From Scatomorpha intestinigallinarum (GTDB taxonomy: Bacteria; Bacillota; Clostridia; Oscillospirales; Oscillospiraceae), in contig DVHH01000068.1 of NCBI GenBank assembly GCA_018712225.1, positions 1 to 13,947 of the forward strand: a stretch of DNA of 13,947 nt, given 5' to 3'. This document shows, in pieces, positions 1 to 6,499 of this stretch. Made by a program: the position numbers and the translations under genes. The notes below the pieces were generated by a model. That model ran no database searches, was not told where the DNA came from, and worked only from the letters and a program-made list of their open reading frames with translations. The first letter of the stretch is position 1. Every line of letters starts with the position of its first letter.

Positions 1-17
1 CTTCGCCTAAAAACTAT

Positions 18-48
18 AAAAAAACGCCCGCCGCGGGTACGGCGGGCG
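18..48 (-). terminator. Intrinsic terminator after ispH-S1
   Basis: On the minus strand a perfect 9-bp GC-only stem (CGCCCGCCG / CGGCGGGCG, + strand 25-33 and 40-48) with a 6-base loop is followed directly by seven T residues (A-run at 18-24 on +). It begins 20 bases after the TAA of the ispH-S1 gene. This is a textbook Rho-independent terminator and most likely ends the rpiR-to-ispH/S1 transcript. Confidence 0.93.
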
Positions 49-68
49 CTTACTCTGCAATTTTCGCC

Positions 69-1388
69 TTATTCCTCGACGCCGGGGACATCCTCAGGGA
101 TGTTGCCGGTGGCTTCGCCGGTCTCGGAGACCTCATAGACCAGCGCGTCCTCCTCGGGGACTACGGGAGCCTCAGGCTCGGCGGCACGGCGCGGAGCCGG
201 TTCCGGCTCGGACAGCGCACGGATGGAGAGGCTTATCTTCTGCTTGTCATTGTCGATGGCGGTGACCTTGACATCGACAACGTCGCCTACGGTGAGGACC
301 TCATCGGGCTTGCCGATGCGGCGGTTGGCTATCTGGCTGATGTGGATCAGGCCGTCAACGCCCGGCATGACCTCGGCAAAGGCGCCGAAGGGCATGAGCT
401 TCACGACCTTGACCTTCGCTATGTCGCCAACGCTGTAGGTGTTGACAAACTTGGTCCAGGGGTTGTCCTCCGCCTTCTTGTAGCCAAGGGAGATACGCTT
501 CGCATCACGGTCAAAGCCGATGACGTAGACCTCAAGCTCGTCGCCCACGGAGACGACCTCGGCGGGGTTCTTGATGCGGCTCCAGCTCAGCTCGGAGACG
601 TGGACCATGCCGTCAATGCCGCCGATGTCCACGAACGCGCCGTAGCTCGTCAGGCTCTTCACGACGCCCTTGTAGACCTTGCCGACTTCGATCTCGTTCC
701 AAACGGCCTCGGCTTTCTCCTTGCGCTCGCGCTGCAGCACGGCACGGATGGAGCCGACCACACGCCTGCGGCCGCGGTTGACCTCGGTTATCTTGAGCCT
801 GACCTTCTGCTTCACGAGCTCGGTCATCGGGGTGTCCTTCGGCAGGCCGGACTGGGAGGCGGGAACGAAAACGCGGATGCCCTTCACGGACACGACCACG
901 CCGCCCTTATTCTCCTCGGTGACGATGCCTTCAACGACGGAGCCGGCCTCCTGCGCGGCCTCGATGTCCGCCCAGTTCTTGACGGCGTCCATGCGCTTCT
1001 TGGAGAGCTGCGCCGTGCCCTCGACATCGTTCACGCGGACTACCATGGCCTCGACCGTATCGCCGACATGCACGGCATCCTCAAGCTTAACAGCGCCGTC
1101 TTCGGTGAACTCGGTGGTGGGGATGAATGCGGAGTATTTCGTGCCGAGGTCTATGCTGACCTCGGTCGGGGTTATGGCAACGACAACGCCGCTGACCTTG
1201 TCCCCGTTATATATCGTTTTAAGAGAATCCTCCAGCATCTCATCGAAGCTCTTCTCAGCGGGGGCTGCTGCCGCCTCCTCTGCCTCGACGGCGGGCGCCG
1301 CCTCTTCTACAGGCGCTGCCGCCTGCACCGGCGTCTCCTCAACAGGGACAGCCTCAGGGTTCTCTTGAATCAGGATCTCGTCGCTCAT
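69..1388 (-). other. Possible internally initiated stand-alone S1 protein (439 residues)
   Basis: Codon 279 of the fusion is an ATG (1386-1388) preceded by AAGGAGGT (1399-1406), an eight-base match to the anti-Shine-Dalgarno sequence with a 10-base spacer. Starting here gives MSDEILIQENPEAV..., which drops the whole IspH domain and keeps the linker and all four S1 domains. The position is exactly the IspH/S1 boundary. The site sits within codons for Lys-Glu-Val, which are common residues at the end of IspH, so chance is possible. This is an alternative product within the fusion frame, not a separate gene. Confidence 0.45.
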
Positions 1389-2222
1389 CTTATCCAGTAC
1401 CTCCTTGATTATCCACGACGGCGCGGATGCGCCGGCAGTCATGCCTATCTCCCCGACGCCGCGAAGGACGCCGATGTCGAGCTGCGCGGAATTTTCCACG
1501 AATTGCGTGTTGGCGCACCTCTCCGCACACAGCTCGGCCAAATGCAGGCTATTGGCGCTATTTTTCCCGCCAATGACTACCATCGCTCCACATGTGGAGG
1601 CCAGTTTTACTGCCTCCTCTTGCCTAATGGACGTAGCAAAGCATATTGTATCAAAGAATTCCGCTTTTGTACACCATTTTTTTATTAATTTTTTACACTC
1701 GCGGAGATTCTTTTCAGTTTGAGTAGTCTGTACGACAACTGTAATGGGTTCTGTATGTTCTTCGACATTGCATTGGAGCCAGTTCTCCATTTCAGCCGCG
1801 TTTGCGACCACCACGGGGTCCTTGCAGCGGCCGCATATGGCCCGGACCTCAGGATGGTCAGCCGCGCCGACAACTATGACCTGCCTTCCCGCCGCCGAGG
1901 CCTCGGCCACGAGGCGATGTATGCGCGCCACGTTGGGACATGTGGCGTCCGTTATCTCCGCCCCGGCGGCGCGCAGGGCGTCCTCCACGGCCCTTGAAAC
2001 GCCGTGAGAACGTATCAGCACCCTGTCGCCAGGCCCGGCCTCTTCCGGGCTTGAAATGACCTCCAGCCCGCGCGCGGCCAGGGATGCTACGACCTCCTCA
2101 TTATGTATGAGCGGTCCGAGGCACTTGCACGGGCCGCTCTCCAGCAGCTTTTCCGCCATATCTACCGAGCGGGAAACTCCGAAACAAAAACCCGCGCTCT
2201 TTGCCAGTGTTATCCGCGTCAT
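69..2222 (-). CDS. ispH-rpsA: Fused 4-hydroxy-3-methylbut-2-enyl diphosphate reductase (IspH) and ribosomal protein S1-type protein
   Basis: This is a 717-residue fusion. Residues 1-280 are IspH (LytB), the [4Fe-4S] enzyme that makes IPP and DMAPP in the last step of the MEP isoprenoid pathway. The cluster-ligand cysteines appear as C13 (GFCFGV), C95 (DATCP) and C194 (DTICFAT). Active-site H40, H73, H123-P-E125, T166 and a TAGASAP motif (262-268) are present. Residues 285-325 form a Glu/Ala/Pro-rich linker. Four S1 RNA-binding domains follow at about 338-408, 425-492, 511-580 and 595-668 (the third has SYGAFVDIGGIDGMVHVSELSW-like residues 526-547), then an acidic tail. The four-domain S1 matches Firmicute S1 rather than the six-domain E. 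coli protein. The fusion is known in Clostridia. The ATG overlaps the plsC stop (ATGA) with GAGGG eight bases upstream. Oddities are an AT-rich stretch (about 1561-1800) and an internal start site at the domain junction, both listed separately. Confidence 0.96.
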   Translation of the reverse strand: MTRITLAKSAGFCFGVSRSVDMAEKLLESGPCKCLGPLIHNEEVVASLAARGLEVISSPEEAGPGDRVLIRSHGVSRAVEDALRAAGAEITDATCPNVARIHRLVAEASAAGRQVIVVGAADHPEVRAICGRCKDPVVVANAAEMENWLQCNVEEHTEPITVVVQTTQTEKNLRECKKLIKKWCTKAEFFDTICFATSIRQEEAVKLASTCGAMVVIGGKNSANSLHLAELCAERCANTQFVENSAQLDIGVLRGVGEIGMTAGASAPSWIIKEVLDKMSDEILIQENPEAVPVEETPVQAAAPVEEAAPAVEAEEAAAAPAEKSFDEMLEDSLKTIYNGDKVSGVVVAITPTEVSIDLGTKYSAFIPTTEFTEDGAVKLEDAVHVGDTVEAMVVRVNDVEGTAQLSKKRMDAVKNWADIEAAQEAGSVVEGIVTEENKGGVVVSVKGIRVFVPASQSGLPKDTPMTELVKQKVRLKITEVNRGRRRVVGSIRAVLQRERKEKAEAVWNEIEVGKVYKGVVKSLTSYGAFVDIGGIDGMVHVSELSWSRIKNPAEVVSVGDELEVYVIGFDRDAKRISLGYKKAEDNPWTKFVNTYSVGDIAKVKVVKLMPFGAFAEVMPGVDGLIHISQIANRRIGKPDEVLTVGDVVDVKVTAIDNDKQKISLSIRALSEPEPAPRRAAEPEAPVVPEEDALVYEVSETGEATGNIPEDVPGVEE
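1399..1406 (-). promoter_or_regulatory. Internal Shine-Dalgarno at the IspH/S1 junction
   Basis: The minus strand reads AAGGAGGT ten bases before the ATG at 1388, in the middle of the fusion frame. It is the strongest Shine-Dalgarno match I found in the window, better than the one in front of ispH itself (GAGGG). It supports translation of S1 without IspH. Confidence 0.5.
1645..1673 (-). promoter_or_regulatory. Candidate extended -10 promoter inside ispH
   Basis: The minus strand reads TGTACA (1668-1673, 4/6 to the -35 consensus), a 17-base spacer, then TACAAT (1645-1650, 5/6 to TATAAT). The -10 is immediately preceded by TGA, giving a TGn extended -10. It lies in the most AT-rich part of the gene, about 250 bases upstream of the internal S1 start. 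A promoter here could supply an S1-only transcript. The call is inferred from motif match alone, and AT-rich DNA often produces such matches. Confidence 0.35.
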
Positions 2223-2827
2223 CCGTTCGTCCCGTCCCTCAGCTCATATATGCGCTCCATGACCCCGTCCGCCAGCCGCAGATACTCTTCGTGCGTCTTG
2301 CCCTCAACGGTATACGGTTTGCCAACAAGCAGCTCGACGCGGCCGAATATCTTCTTCCCTCGCGGGATGTACACCGGCAATATCGGCACTTTCATCTTTG
2401 ACGCTATTCTCACGGCGCCGGTCTTGGCCTCGACCTCGTTGTCGTGCTCCACGCGCGTGCCTTCCGGGAATATAAAAACCTTCTCGCCGCGCTTGAGGTA
2501 GCGCATCATACTCCTAACAGCGTCGATGTCGCTCTTGCCCCTGTCCACAAAACAGATACCGCACTTTTTGAGCACGGCGCCGACGACCGGCACGCGCTGG
2601 AGCTCCAGCTTCGCCATGAAGTGCATATAGTTCTCCTTGCCGAAGGCAGCGGCGACCAGCAGGGGGTCGATATAGTTGGAGTGGTTCGCGCAGACCACGG
2701 CGGGGCCTTCCGGGATATTCTCCTTGCCGCGGCAGCGCATTGGATAAAATGCTTTTACAAGTGGAAACAGAAGATCGAACAGCCTGCCAAAGCTACGCCG
2801 TTCCTGTTTTGGTGTCTGTTCGCTCAC
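2219..2827 (-). CDS. plsC: 1-acyl-sn-glycerol-3-phosphate acyltransferase (PlsC family)
   Basis: This 202-residue member of the LPLAT/PlsC family transfers a second acyl chain to lysophosphatidic acid to make phosphatidic acid, the precursor of membrane phospholipids. The catalytic NHSNYID box (H49, D54) fits HX4D. The FPEGTR box (120-125) binds the glycerol phosphate. A hydrophobic stretch near residues 15-29 fits membrane association, and the length is normal for the short Firmicute form. The start is GTG, overlapping the cmk stop as GTGA, with GGAGG nine bases upstream inside the end of cmk. The stop overlaps the ispH ATG, so the three genes look translationally coupled. The exact acyl donor (ACP or CoA) cannot be read from the sequence. 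Confidence 0.93.
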   Translation of the reverse strand: MSEQTPKQERRSFGRLFDLLFPLVKAFYPMRCRGKENIPEGPAVVCANHSNYIDPLLVAAAFGKENYMHFMAKLELQRVPVVGAVLKKCGICFVDRGKSDIDAVRSMMRYLKRGEKVFIFPEGTRVEHDNEVEAKTGAVRIASKMKVPILPVYIPRGKKIFGRVELLVGKPYTVEGKTHEEYLRLADGVMERIYELRDGTNG

Positions 2828-3513
2828 TTTTTGCCGCCTCCAATCAAACCCTCGATAAGGGCGCAGATTTTCGCTATGCTCTCCTCGAGCGTCAGCTCGC
2901 TGGTATCGAGTTCGACAGCATCCTCCGCCCGCCTCAGCGGTGCGGCGGCGCGGCTGCTGTCGTTCTCATCCCGCTTTATTATATCCGCCAAAACCTGTTC
3001 GTAGCTGACGTCCTCTCCCTTCTCCCGAAGCTCCAGGCAGCGCCGCTGGGCGCGCCGCTCCGGGCTGGCCGTGAGGAAGACCTTGAGCTCCGCATCCGGC
3101 AGCACAACGGTGCCGATGTCGCGCCCGTCCATGACGACGCTGTGGCTCCGGGCCATGCCCCGCTGCATCTCCAGCAGGAAGGCCCGCACCTCCGGCATGG
3201 CGGATACCTCCGAAGCGCGCATGGATATCTCAGGCGTGCGGATGAGGCCGGAGACGTCCTCGCCATTCAGGTACATGTGCTGCGCGCCGTCTTCAGCGTA
3301 GCCGAAGCGGATATCCAGCTCCGGCAGCAGGGCCAGCACTCCCTCCTCGGCGCCCAGCGGCAGGCCCGCCCGGGCGGCGGCAAGACCGACTGTGCGATAT
3401 ATCGCGCCGGTGTCCACATATATGAAGCCGAAGCGTGCGGCGGCGGCCCTTGCAAGCGTGCTCTTGCCGGCGCCGGATGGGCCGTCTATGGCCACGGAAA
3501 TGTGTTTATCCAA
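2824..3513 (-). CDS. cmk: Cytidylate kinase
   Basis: This 229-residue (d)CMP kinase phosphorylates CMP and dCMP with ATP, feeding RNA, DNA and CDP-lipid synthesis. The P-loop is GPSGAGKST at 11-19, the YVDTGAIYR nucleotide-binding segment is at 32-40, DGRDIG is at 129-134, and the lid-type RDENDSSR is at 181-188. Length is typical of bacterial Cmk. The start is TTG, because the P-loop lies so close to the N-terminus that no ATG precedes it in frame. GGGGTG lies six bases upstream. It begins three bases after the stop of the HI0933-family gene and ends in a GTGA overlap with plsC. Placing cmk just before an S1-encoding gene is common in bacteria, for example cmk-rpsA in E. coli and cmk-ypfD in Bacillus subtilis. 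Confidence 0.97.
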   Translation of the reverse strand: MDKHISVAIDGPSGAGKSTLARAAAARFGFIYVDTGAIYRTVGLAAARAGLPLGAEEGVLALLPELDIRFGYAEDGAQHMYLNGEDVSGLIRTPEISMRASEVSAMPEVRAFLLEMQRGMARSHSVVMDGRDIGTVVLPDAELKVFLTASPERRAQRRCLELREKGEDVSYEQVLADIIKRDENDSSRAAAPLRRAEDAVELDTSELTLEESIAKICALIEGLIGGGKK

Positions 3514-3516
3514 TCC

Positions 3517-4758
3517 TCACACCCCTGTCAGAGAATTTGCGGCGACAAAGGCCGTTGACCAGGCTATCTGCAAATTATACCCGCCCGTATACGCGTCGAG
3601 GTCCAGCACCTCGCCGGCGAAATACAGACCCGGCACGAGCTTCGACTCCATCGTGCGAGGGTTCACCTCCGTCGTGGCGACGCCGCCGGAGGTGACTATC
3701 GCCTCCGCTATCGGCCTCGGCCCGGAGAGCGAAACGGGGAAATGCTTCAAAAGCTGCGCCAGCGCTGCGCGCTGCTGCCGTGTTACCGAATTGGTCCTCG
3801 TATCGCCCGGTATGCCGGAGAGCTCCACCAGGACGGGTATCATGGCCCTGCCTGCGAGGTCGCCCAGGGAATTGCGGAACTCGCGGTTGCTGTATTTTTC
3901 AAAGTCCCGCAGAAGCCGGGCGTCCAGCTTCTTCTCGTCCAGTCCCGGCTTCAGGTCGATGGAGAGGCGGTATCTGCACTCACCAAACCGGCGCATATGA
4001 GCCGAGGCGGAGAGCACCAGCGGGCCTGAGACGCCGAAATGCGTGAACAGCATCTCTCCCAGGGCCTTGTAGATGAGCTTCTCGTCCTCGTAGGCCGAGA
4101 GCTCCACGTTCCGCAGGGAAAAACCCTGCATCTCGCGGCACCAGGCGTCCGGCGACTCCAGCGGCACCAGCGAGGGGCGGCAGGGGCGTATCGTGTGGCC
4201 CAGCTCCCCAGCCATGCGGTAGCCGTCGCCCGTTGAGCCGGTGCCCGGGTAGGACAGGCCGCCGGTACATATGACGGCTGCCTCGCACTCTATCTCTCCC
4301 CCGCCCGCCGAGACGGCGCGCACGGCGCCGGCCTCGTCCGTAAGGATGCGCGTGGCGCGCTCCCGGAGCACGCGCACTCCGTTTTCCCGCGCCAGCTTTG
4401 TAAGCGCGTCGGCTATGTCGTCCGCGCGGTCGGACTCAGGAAAGACCCTGTTGCCGCGCTCGGTTTTCAGGGCAACGCCAAGGCCCTCGAACAGCGCTTT
4501 CGTGTCCGAGGTGCCGAATTTATGTATTGCGCTTTGCAAAAAGCGCCCGTCACCGGGTATGGCGGAGATGAACTCCCGCGCGTCACAGTCATTAGTTACG
4601 TTGCAGCGGCCCTTGCCGGTTATGCGCAGCTTGCGTCCCAGCATACGGTTCGGCTCAAGCAGGACGACATCCAGCCCGCGGCCAGCCGCGAGCGCCGCGC
4701 ACAGCGTCCCGGCCGCGCCGCCGCCTATCACAACAGCGTCAGCTTTCAATCTTCTCAA
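3517..4758 (-). CDS. HI0933/YhiN-family FAD-dependent oxidoreductase
   Basis: This 413-residue flavoprotein belongs to the HI0933/YhiN (BaiN-like) family. The N-terminal Rossmann motif is VVIGGGAAGT (9-18). It is followed by the family signature GRKLRITGKGRCNVTND (41-57). A second dinucleotide-binding segment near the C-terminus reads GLYFAGEVLDLDAYTGGYN (about 377-395). These fix the fold and FAD binding, but the physiological substrate of most family members is unknown. Labels such as aminoacetone oxidase are not established here. The predicted start is TTG at 4758, 20 bases inside the end of rpiR, with AAGG close upstream. A second TTG at 4749 is also possible. The overlap suggests coupling to rpiR. 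Confidence 0.9.
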   Translation of the reverse strand: MRRLKADAVVIGGGAAGTLCAALAAGRGLDVVLLEPNRMLGRKLRITGKGRCNVTNDCDAREFISAIPGDGRFLQSAIHKFGTSDTKALFEGLGVALKTERGNRVFPESDRADDIADALTKLARENGVRVLRERATRILTDEAGAVRAVSAGGGEIECEAAVICTGGLSYPGTGSTGDGYRMAGELGHTIRPCRPSLVPLESPDAWCREMQGFSLRNVELSAYEDEKLIYKALGEMLFTHFGVSGPLVLSASAHMRRFGECRYRLSIDLKPGLDEKKLDARLLRDFEKYSNREFRNSLGDLAGRAMIPVLVELSGIPGDTRTNSVTRQQRAALAQLLKHFPVSLSGPRPIAEAIVTSGGVATTEVNPRTMESKLVPGLYFAGEVLDLDAYTGGYNLQIAWSTAFVAANSLTGV

Positions 4759-5602
4759 ACACCTTATATTCGCTCCAGACGTTTTCGAGGTCCTTGAATG
4801 TCTCCGCCAGCTGATCGCGCGACCTCGCAGCCACGGCGATCACTATGGCGTTCACGAGGCTGAGCGGGGCTACCAGGGAATCCACGAAGGAGACCATCTC
4901 GCTCTTGGCAAAAAGGCAGACGTCAGCCACGCCGTAAAGCGGCGAGCTCTCGCTGTCCGTAAGCGCAAGGGCGGCCGCGCCGCGGTCCTTTGCAAAGCGC
5001 ATCACCTTGAGCGAGCGCGAGGAATAGCGCGGGAAAGTGAAGCCCACAAAGAGGTCCCCGCCGCCTATCCTGATAAGCTGCTCATATGCCTCCGCGGCGG
5101 TGTTGTCCTGGACCAGGTGTACGCCGTCGCGCAGCATATTGAGATAGAAGGCCATGAAGTTTGACAGGCTCTGCGAAGTGCGTGAGGCGAAAATATAGAT
5201 GTTTTTCGCAGACATGATCAGGTCTATCGCCCTGTCAAAGCTCTCCTGGTCTATCTCCTCCAAGGTGGCCTGGAGCTTGTCGATATCGTCGCTCAGCACG
5301 GCCTTCAGGATGTTTCTGTCGTCTATGAGGTCTTTTGCAGCCTCTATCCTCTGCACGGAGGTAAGACGGCTGCGTATCATCTCCTGCAGAGCCTTGCGCA
5401 TGCCCGGATATCCGTCGTACCCCAGCTCGGCTGCAAAACGGACGACCGTGGATTCGCTCACGCCTACAGTCTTGCCCAGTTTGCCGGCCGTCATGAAGGC
5501 GGCCTTGTCGTAATTCTCCAGAATGTACTTCGCTATAAGCCTTTGGCCCTTTGAGAAGCCCGAATTGTCCCGAGAAATCAGCGCAAGGATGTCCTTATCC
5601 AT
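4739..5602 (-). CDS. MurR/RpiR-family transcriptional regulator
   Basis: This 287-residue regulator has an N-terminal RpiR-type helix-turn-helix (about 1-78, with recognition region KLGKTVGVSESTVVRFAAEL at 41-60) and a C-terminal SIS sugar-phosphate-binding domain (about 125-255). Family members usually sense phosphosugars or amino-sugar phosphates and control sugar or cell-wall recycling genes. No sugar-use gene is in the window, so the ligand and targets are unknown. The start chosen is ATG at 5602 with GGGG 9-13 bases upstream. A TTG at 5617 would add five residues. It has its own candidate promoter and a leader of about 100 bases, and heads the block that ends with ispH-S1. Its end overlaps the flavoprotein gene. 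Confidence 0.92.
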   Translation of the reverse strand: MDKDILALISRDNSGFSKGQRLIAKYILENYDKAAFMTAGKLGKTVGVSESTVVRFAAELGYDGYPGMRKALQEMIRSRLTSVQRIEAAKDLIDDRNILKAVLSDDIDKLQATLEEIDQESFDRAIDLIMSAKNIYIFASRTSQSLSNFMAFYLNMLRDGVHLVQDNTAAEAYEQLIRIGGGDLFVGFTFPRYSSRSLKVMRFAKDRGAAALALTDSESSPLYGVADVCLFAKSEMVSFVDSLVAPLSLVNAIVIAVAARSRDQLAETFKDLENVWSEYKVFEKIES

Positions 5603-5614
5603 TCCTGTTGCCCC

Positions 5615-5705
5615 CAATTGACATATATCTTAGAACCCTCGGGCGGAGCGGCAATTCCCATATCCCACCATTTTCGCGTCCATCCGGGGCTGAAAGTGCA
5701 ATTGA
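5615..5705 (-). repeat. Two TCAATTG copies in the rpiR leader
   Basis: The heptamer TCAATTG occurs on the minus strand at 5699-5705, at the predicted transcription start, and at 5615-5621, just before the purine-rich ribosome binding site of rpiR. Both are in the same orientation, 84 bases apart. They could be operator half-sites for autoregulation, but heptamer pairs can occur by chance in AT-rich DNA. Confidence 0.2.
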
Positions 5706-5710
5706 GAACT

Positions 5711-5739
5711 ATTTTACACAGATTCTCAGAGGATTACAA
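5711..5739 (-). promoter_or_regulatory. Candidate housekeeping promoter upstream of rpiR
   Basis: The minus strand reads TTGTAA (5734-5739), exactly 17 bases of spacer, then TAAAAT (5711-5716, 5/6 to TATAAT). It lies in the AT-rich gap between the pseudouridine synthase stop and rpiR. Transcription would begin near 5704, leaving a leader of about 100 bases. The same -35 hexamer and spacing occur in the promoter at 10850-10878. Confidence 0.6.
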
Positions 5740-5781
5740 GTACATTTGCATGAACAAATTTCAAAACTTGCAAAATTGCAG

Positions 5782-6498
5782 CTATATCAGGCTGCGGATA
5801 TATGCCGTCTCCTCCGGAGTCAGGCGGCGCCAGCGGCCGGGAGGGAGGCTTCCGAGACTCAGCTCTCCCTCCGAGACCCGCACGAGTCGGCGCACCTCCA
5901 GCCCGACTGCGGCGCACATCCGGCGCACCTGCCGGTTTCGCCCCTCGTGGATGGTGACGTCCAGCACCAAACCGCCGTCCTTTCTCTCCTCGACCAGCCG
6001 CGCCGAGGCCTGACGGATGGGCTCGCCCTCCAGCTCGCGAATTGCCTTAAGCCCGCGCACGGCGGTCTCCGGCTCAGCGCCGGAGACGGTCACGCGGTAG
6101 GTCTTTGACACCTCGTGCGAGGGGTGCATCAGGGCGTTTGCCGCCTCGCCGTCGTCGGTCATTATGAGCAGGCCCTCGGAGTTCAGGTCCAGTCGTCCAA
6201 CGGGATAGAGCCGCCTTCCCACACCGAGTACCAGCTCGGCCACGGTTTTCCGCCCCTTTTCGTCTGAAAGCGTCGTCACGTAGCCGCGGGGCTTATTCAG
6301 CATTATGTAAACCCGCTCCTCCGGCTGGCGAAGGCGCTTGCCGTCCACGGTGACGACGTCCGTATCCGGGTCGGCGCTCATGCCAAGGCTTGCGGGTTCG
6401 CCGTTCACGCGGACGCGCCCGGCCTTTATGAGCTCCTCGGCGGCGCGGCGCGAGGCGAACCCCGCGCCGGATATGAGCTTTTGAAGTCGCTCCTTCAT
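5782..6498 (-). CDS. rluB: RsuA/RluB-family pseudouridine synthase
   Basis: This 238-residue enzyme isomerises a uridine to pseudouridine in ribosomal RNA. An S4 RNA-binding domain occupies about residues 2-60 (RLQKLISGAGFASRRAAEEL start). The catalytic domain begins at VYIMLNKPRGYVTT (63-76) and holds the GRLDLNSEGLL motif with catalytic Asp104. Family architecture and the position after a dac gene favour RluB (23S rRNA), as in B. subtilis, but RsuA or RluE/F specificity cannot be excluded. ATG at 6498 is preferred: it lies one base after the stop of the carboxypeptidase gene with AGGAA about ten bases upstream. An in-frame TTG at 6519 has no ribosome binding site. No convincing terminator follows. 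Confidence 0.93.
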   Translation of the reverse strand: MKERLQKLISGAGFASRRAAEELIKAGRVRVNGEPASLGMSADPDTDVVTVDGKRLRQPEERVYIMLNKPRGYVTTLSDEKGRKTVAELVLGVGRRLYPVGRLDLNSEGLLIMTDDGEAANALMHPSHEVSKTYRVTVSGAEPETAVRGLKAIRELEGEPIRQASARLVEERKDGGLVLDVTIHEGRNRQVRRMCAAVGLEVRRLVRVSEGELSLGSLPPGRWRRLTPEETAYIRSLI

Positions 6499-6499
6499 G

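Noticed and set aside
342..1688. 448-codon open frame on the plus strand opposite ispH-S1
   Set aside because: It lies entirely antisense to a gene with clear domains. The composition is what GC-rich codons give when read in reverse, with no recognisable motif and no convincing ribosome binding site.
69..2222. Frameshift or assembly error joining ispH and rpsA
   Set aside because: The frame is open without interruption, the linker is in normal codons, and this fusion is known from other Clostridia.
2740..3558. 272-codon plus-strand frame opposite cmk
   Set aside because: It is an antisense shadow of cmk and the start of plsC. The minus-strand frame has all Cmk motifs.
4271..5164. 297-codon plus-strand frame across the flavoprotein and rpiR
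   Set aside because: It runs antisense across two unrelated real genes, is of low complexity and has no domain signature.
5755..5784. Terminator just after the pseudouridine synthase gene
   Set aside because: The TGCAA-TTGCA palindrome (5768-5779) has too small a loop and too weak a stem. An ATTTG/CAAAT pair nearby is equally weak.
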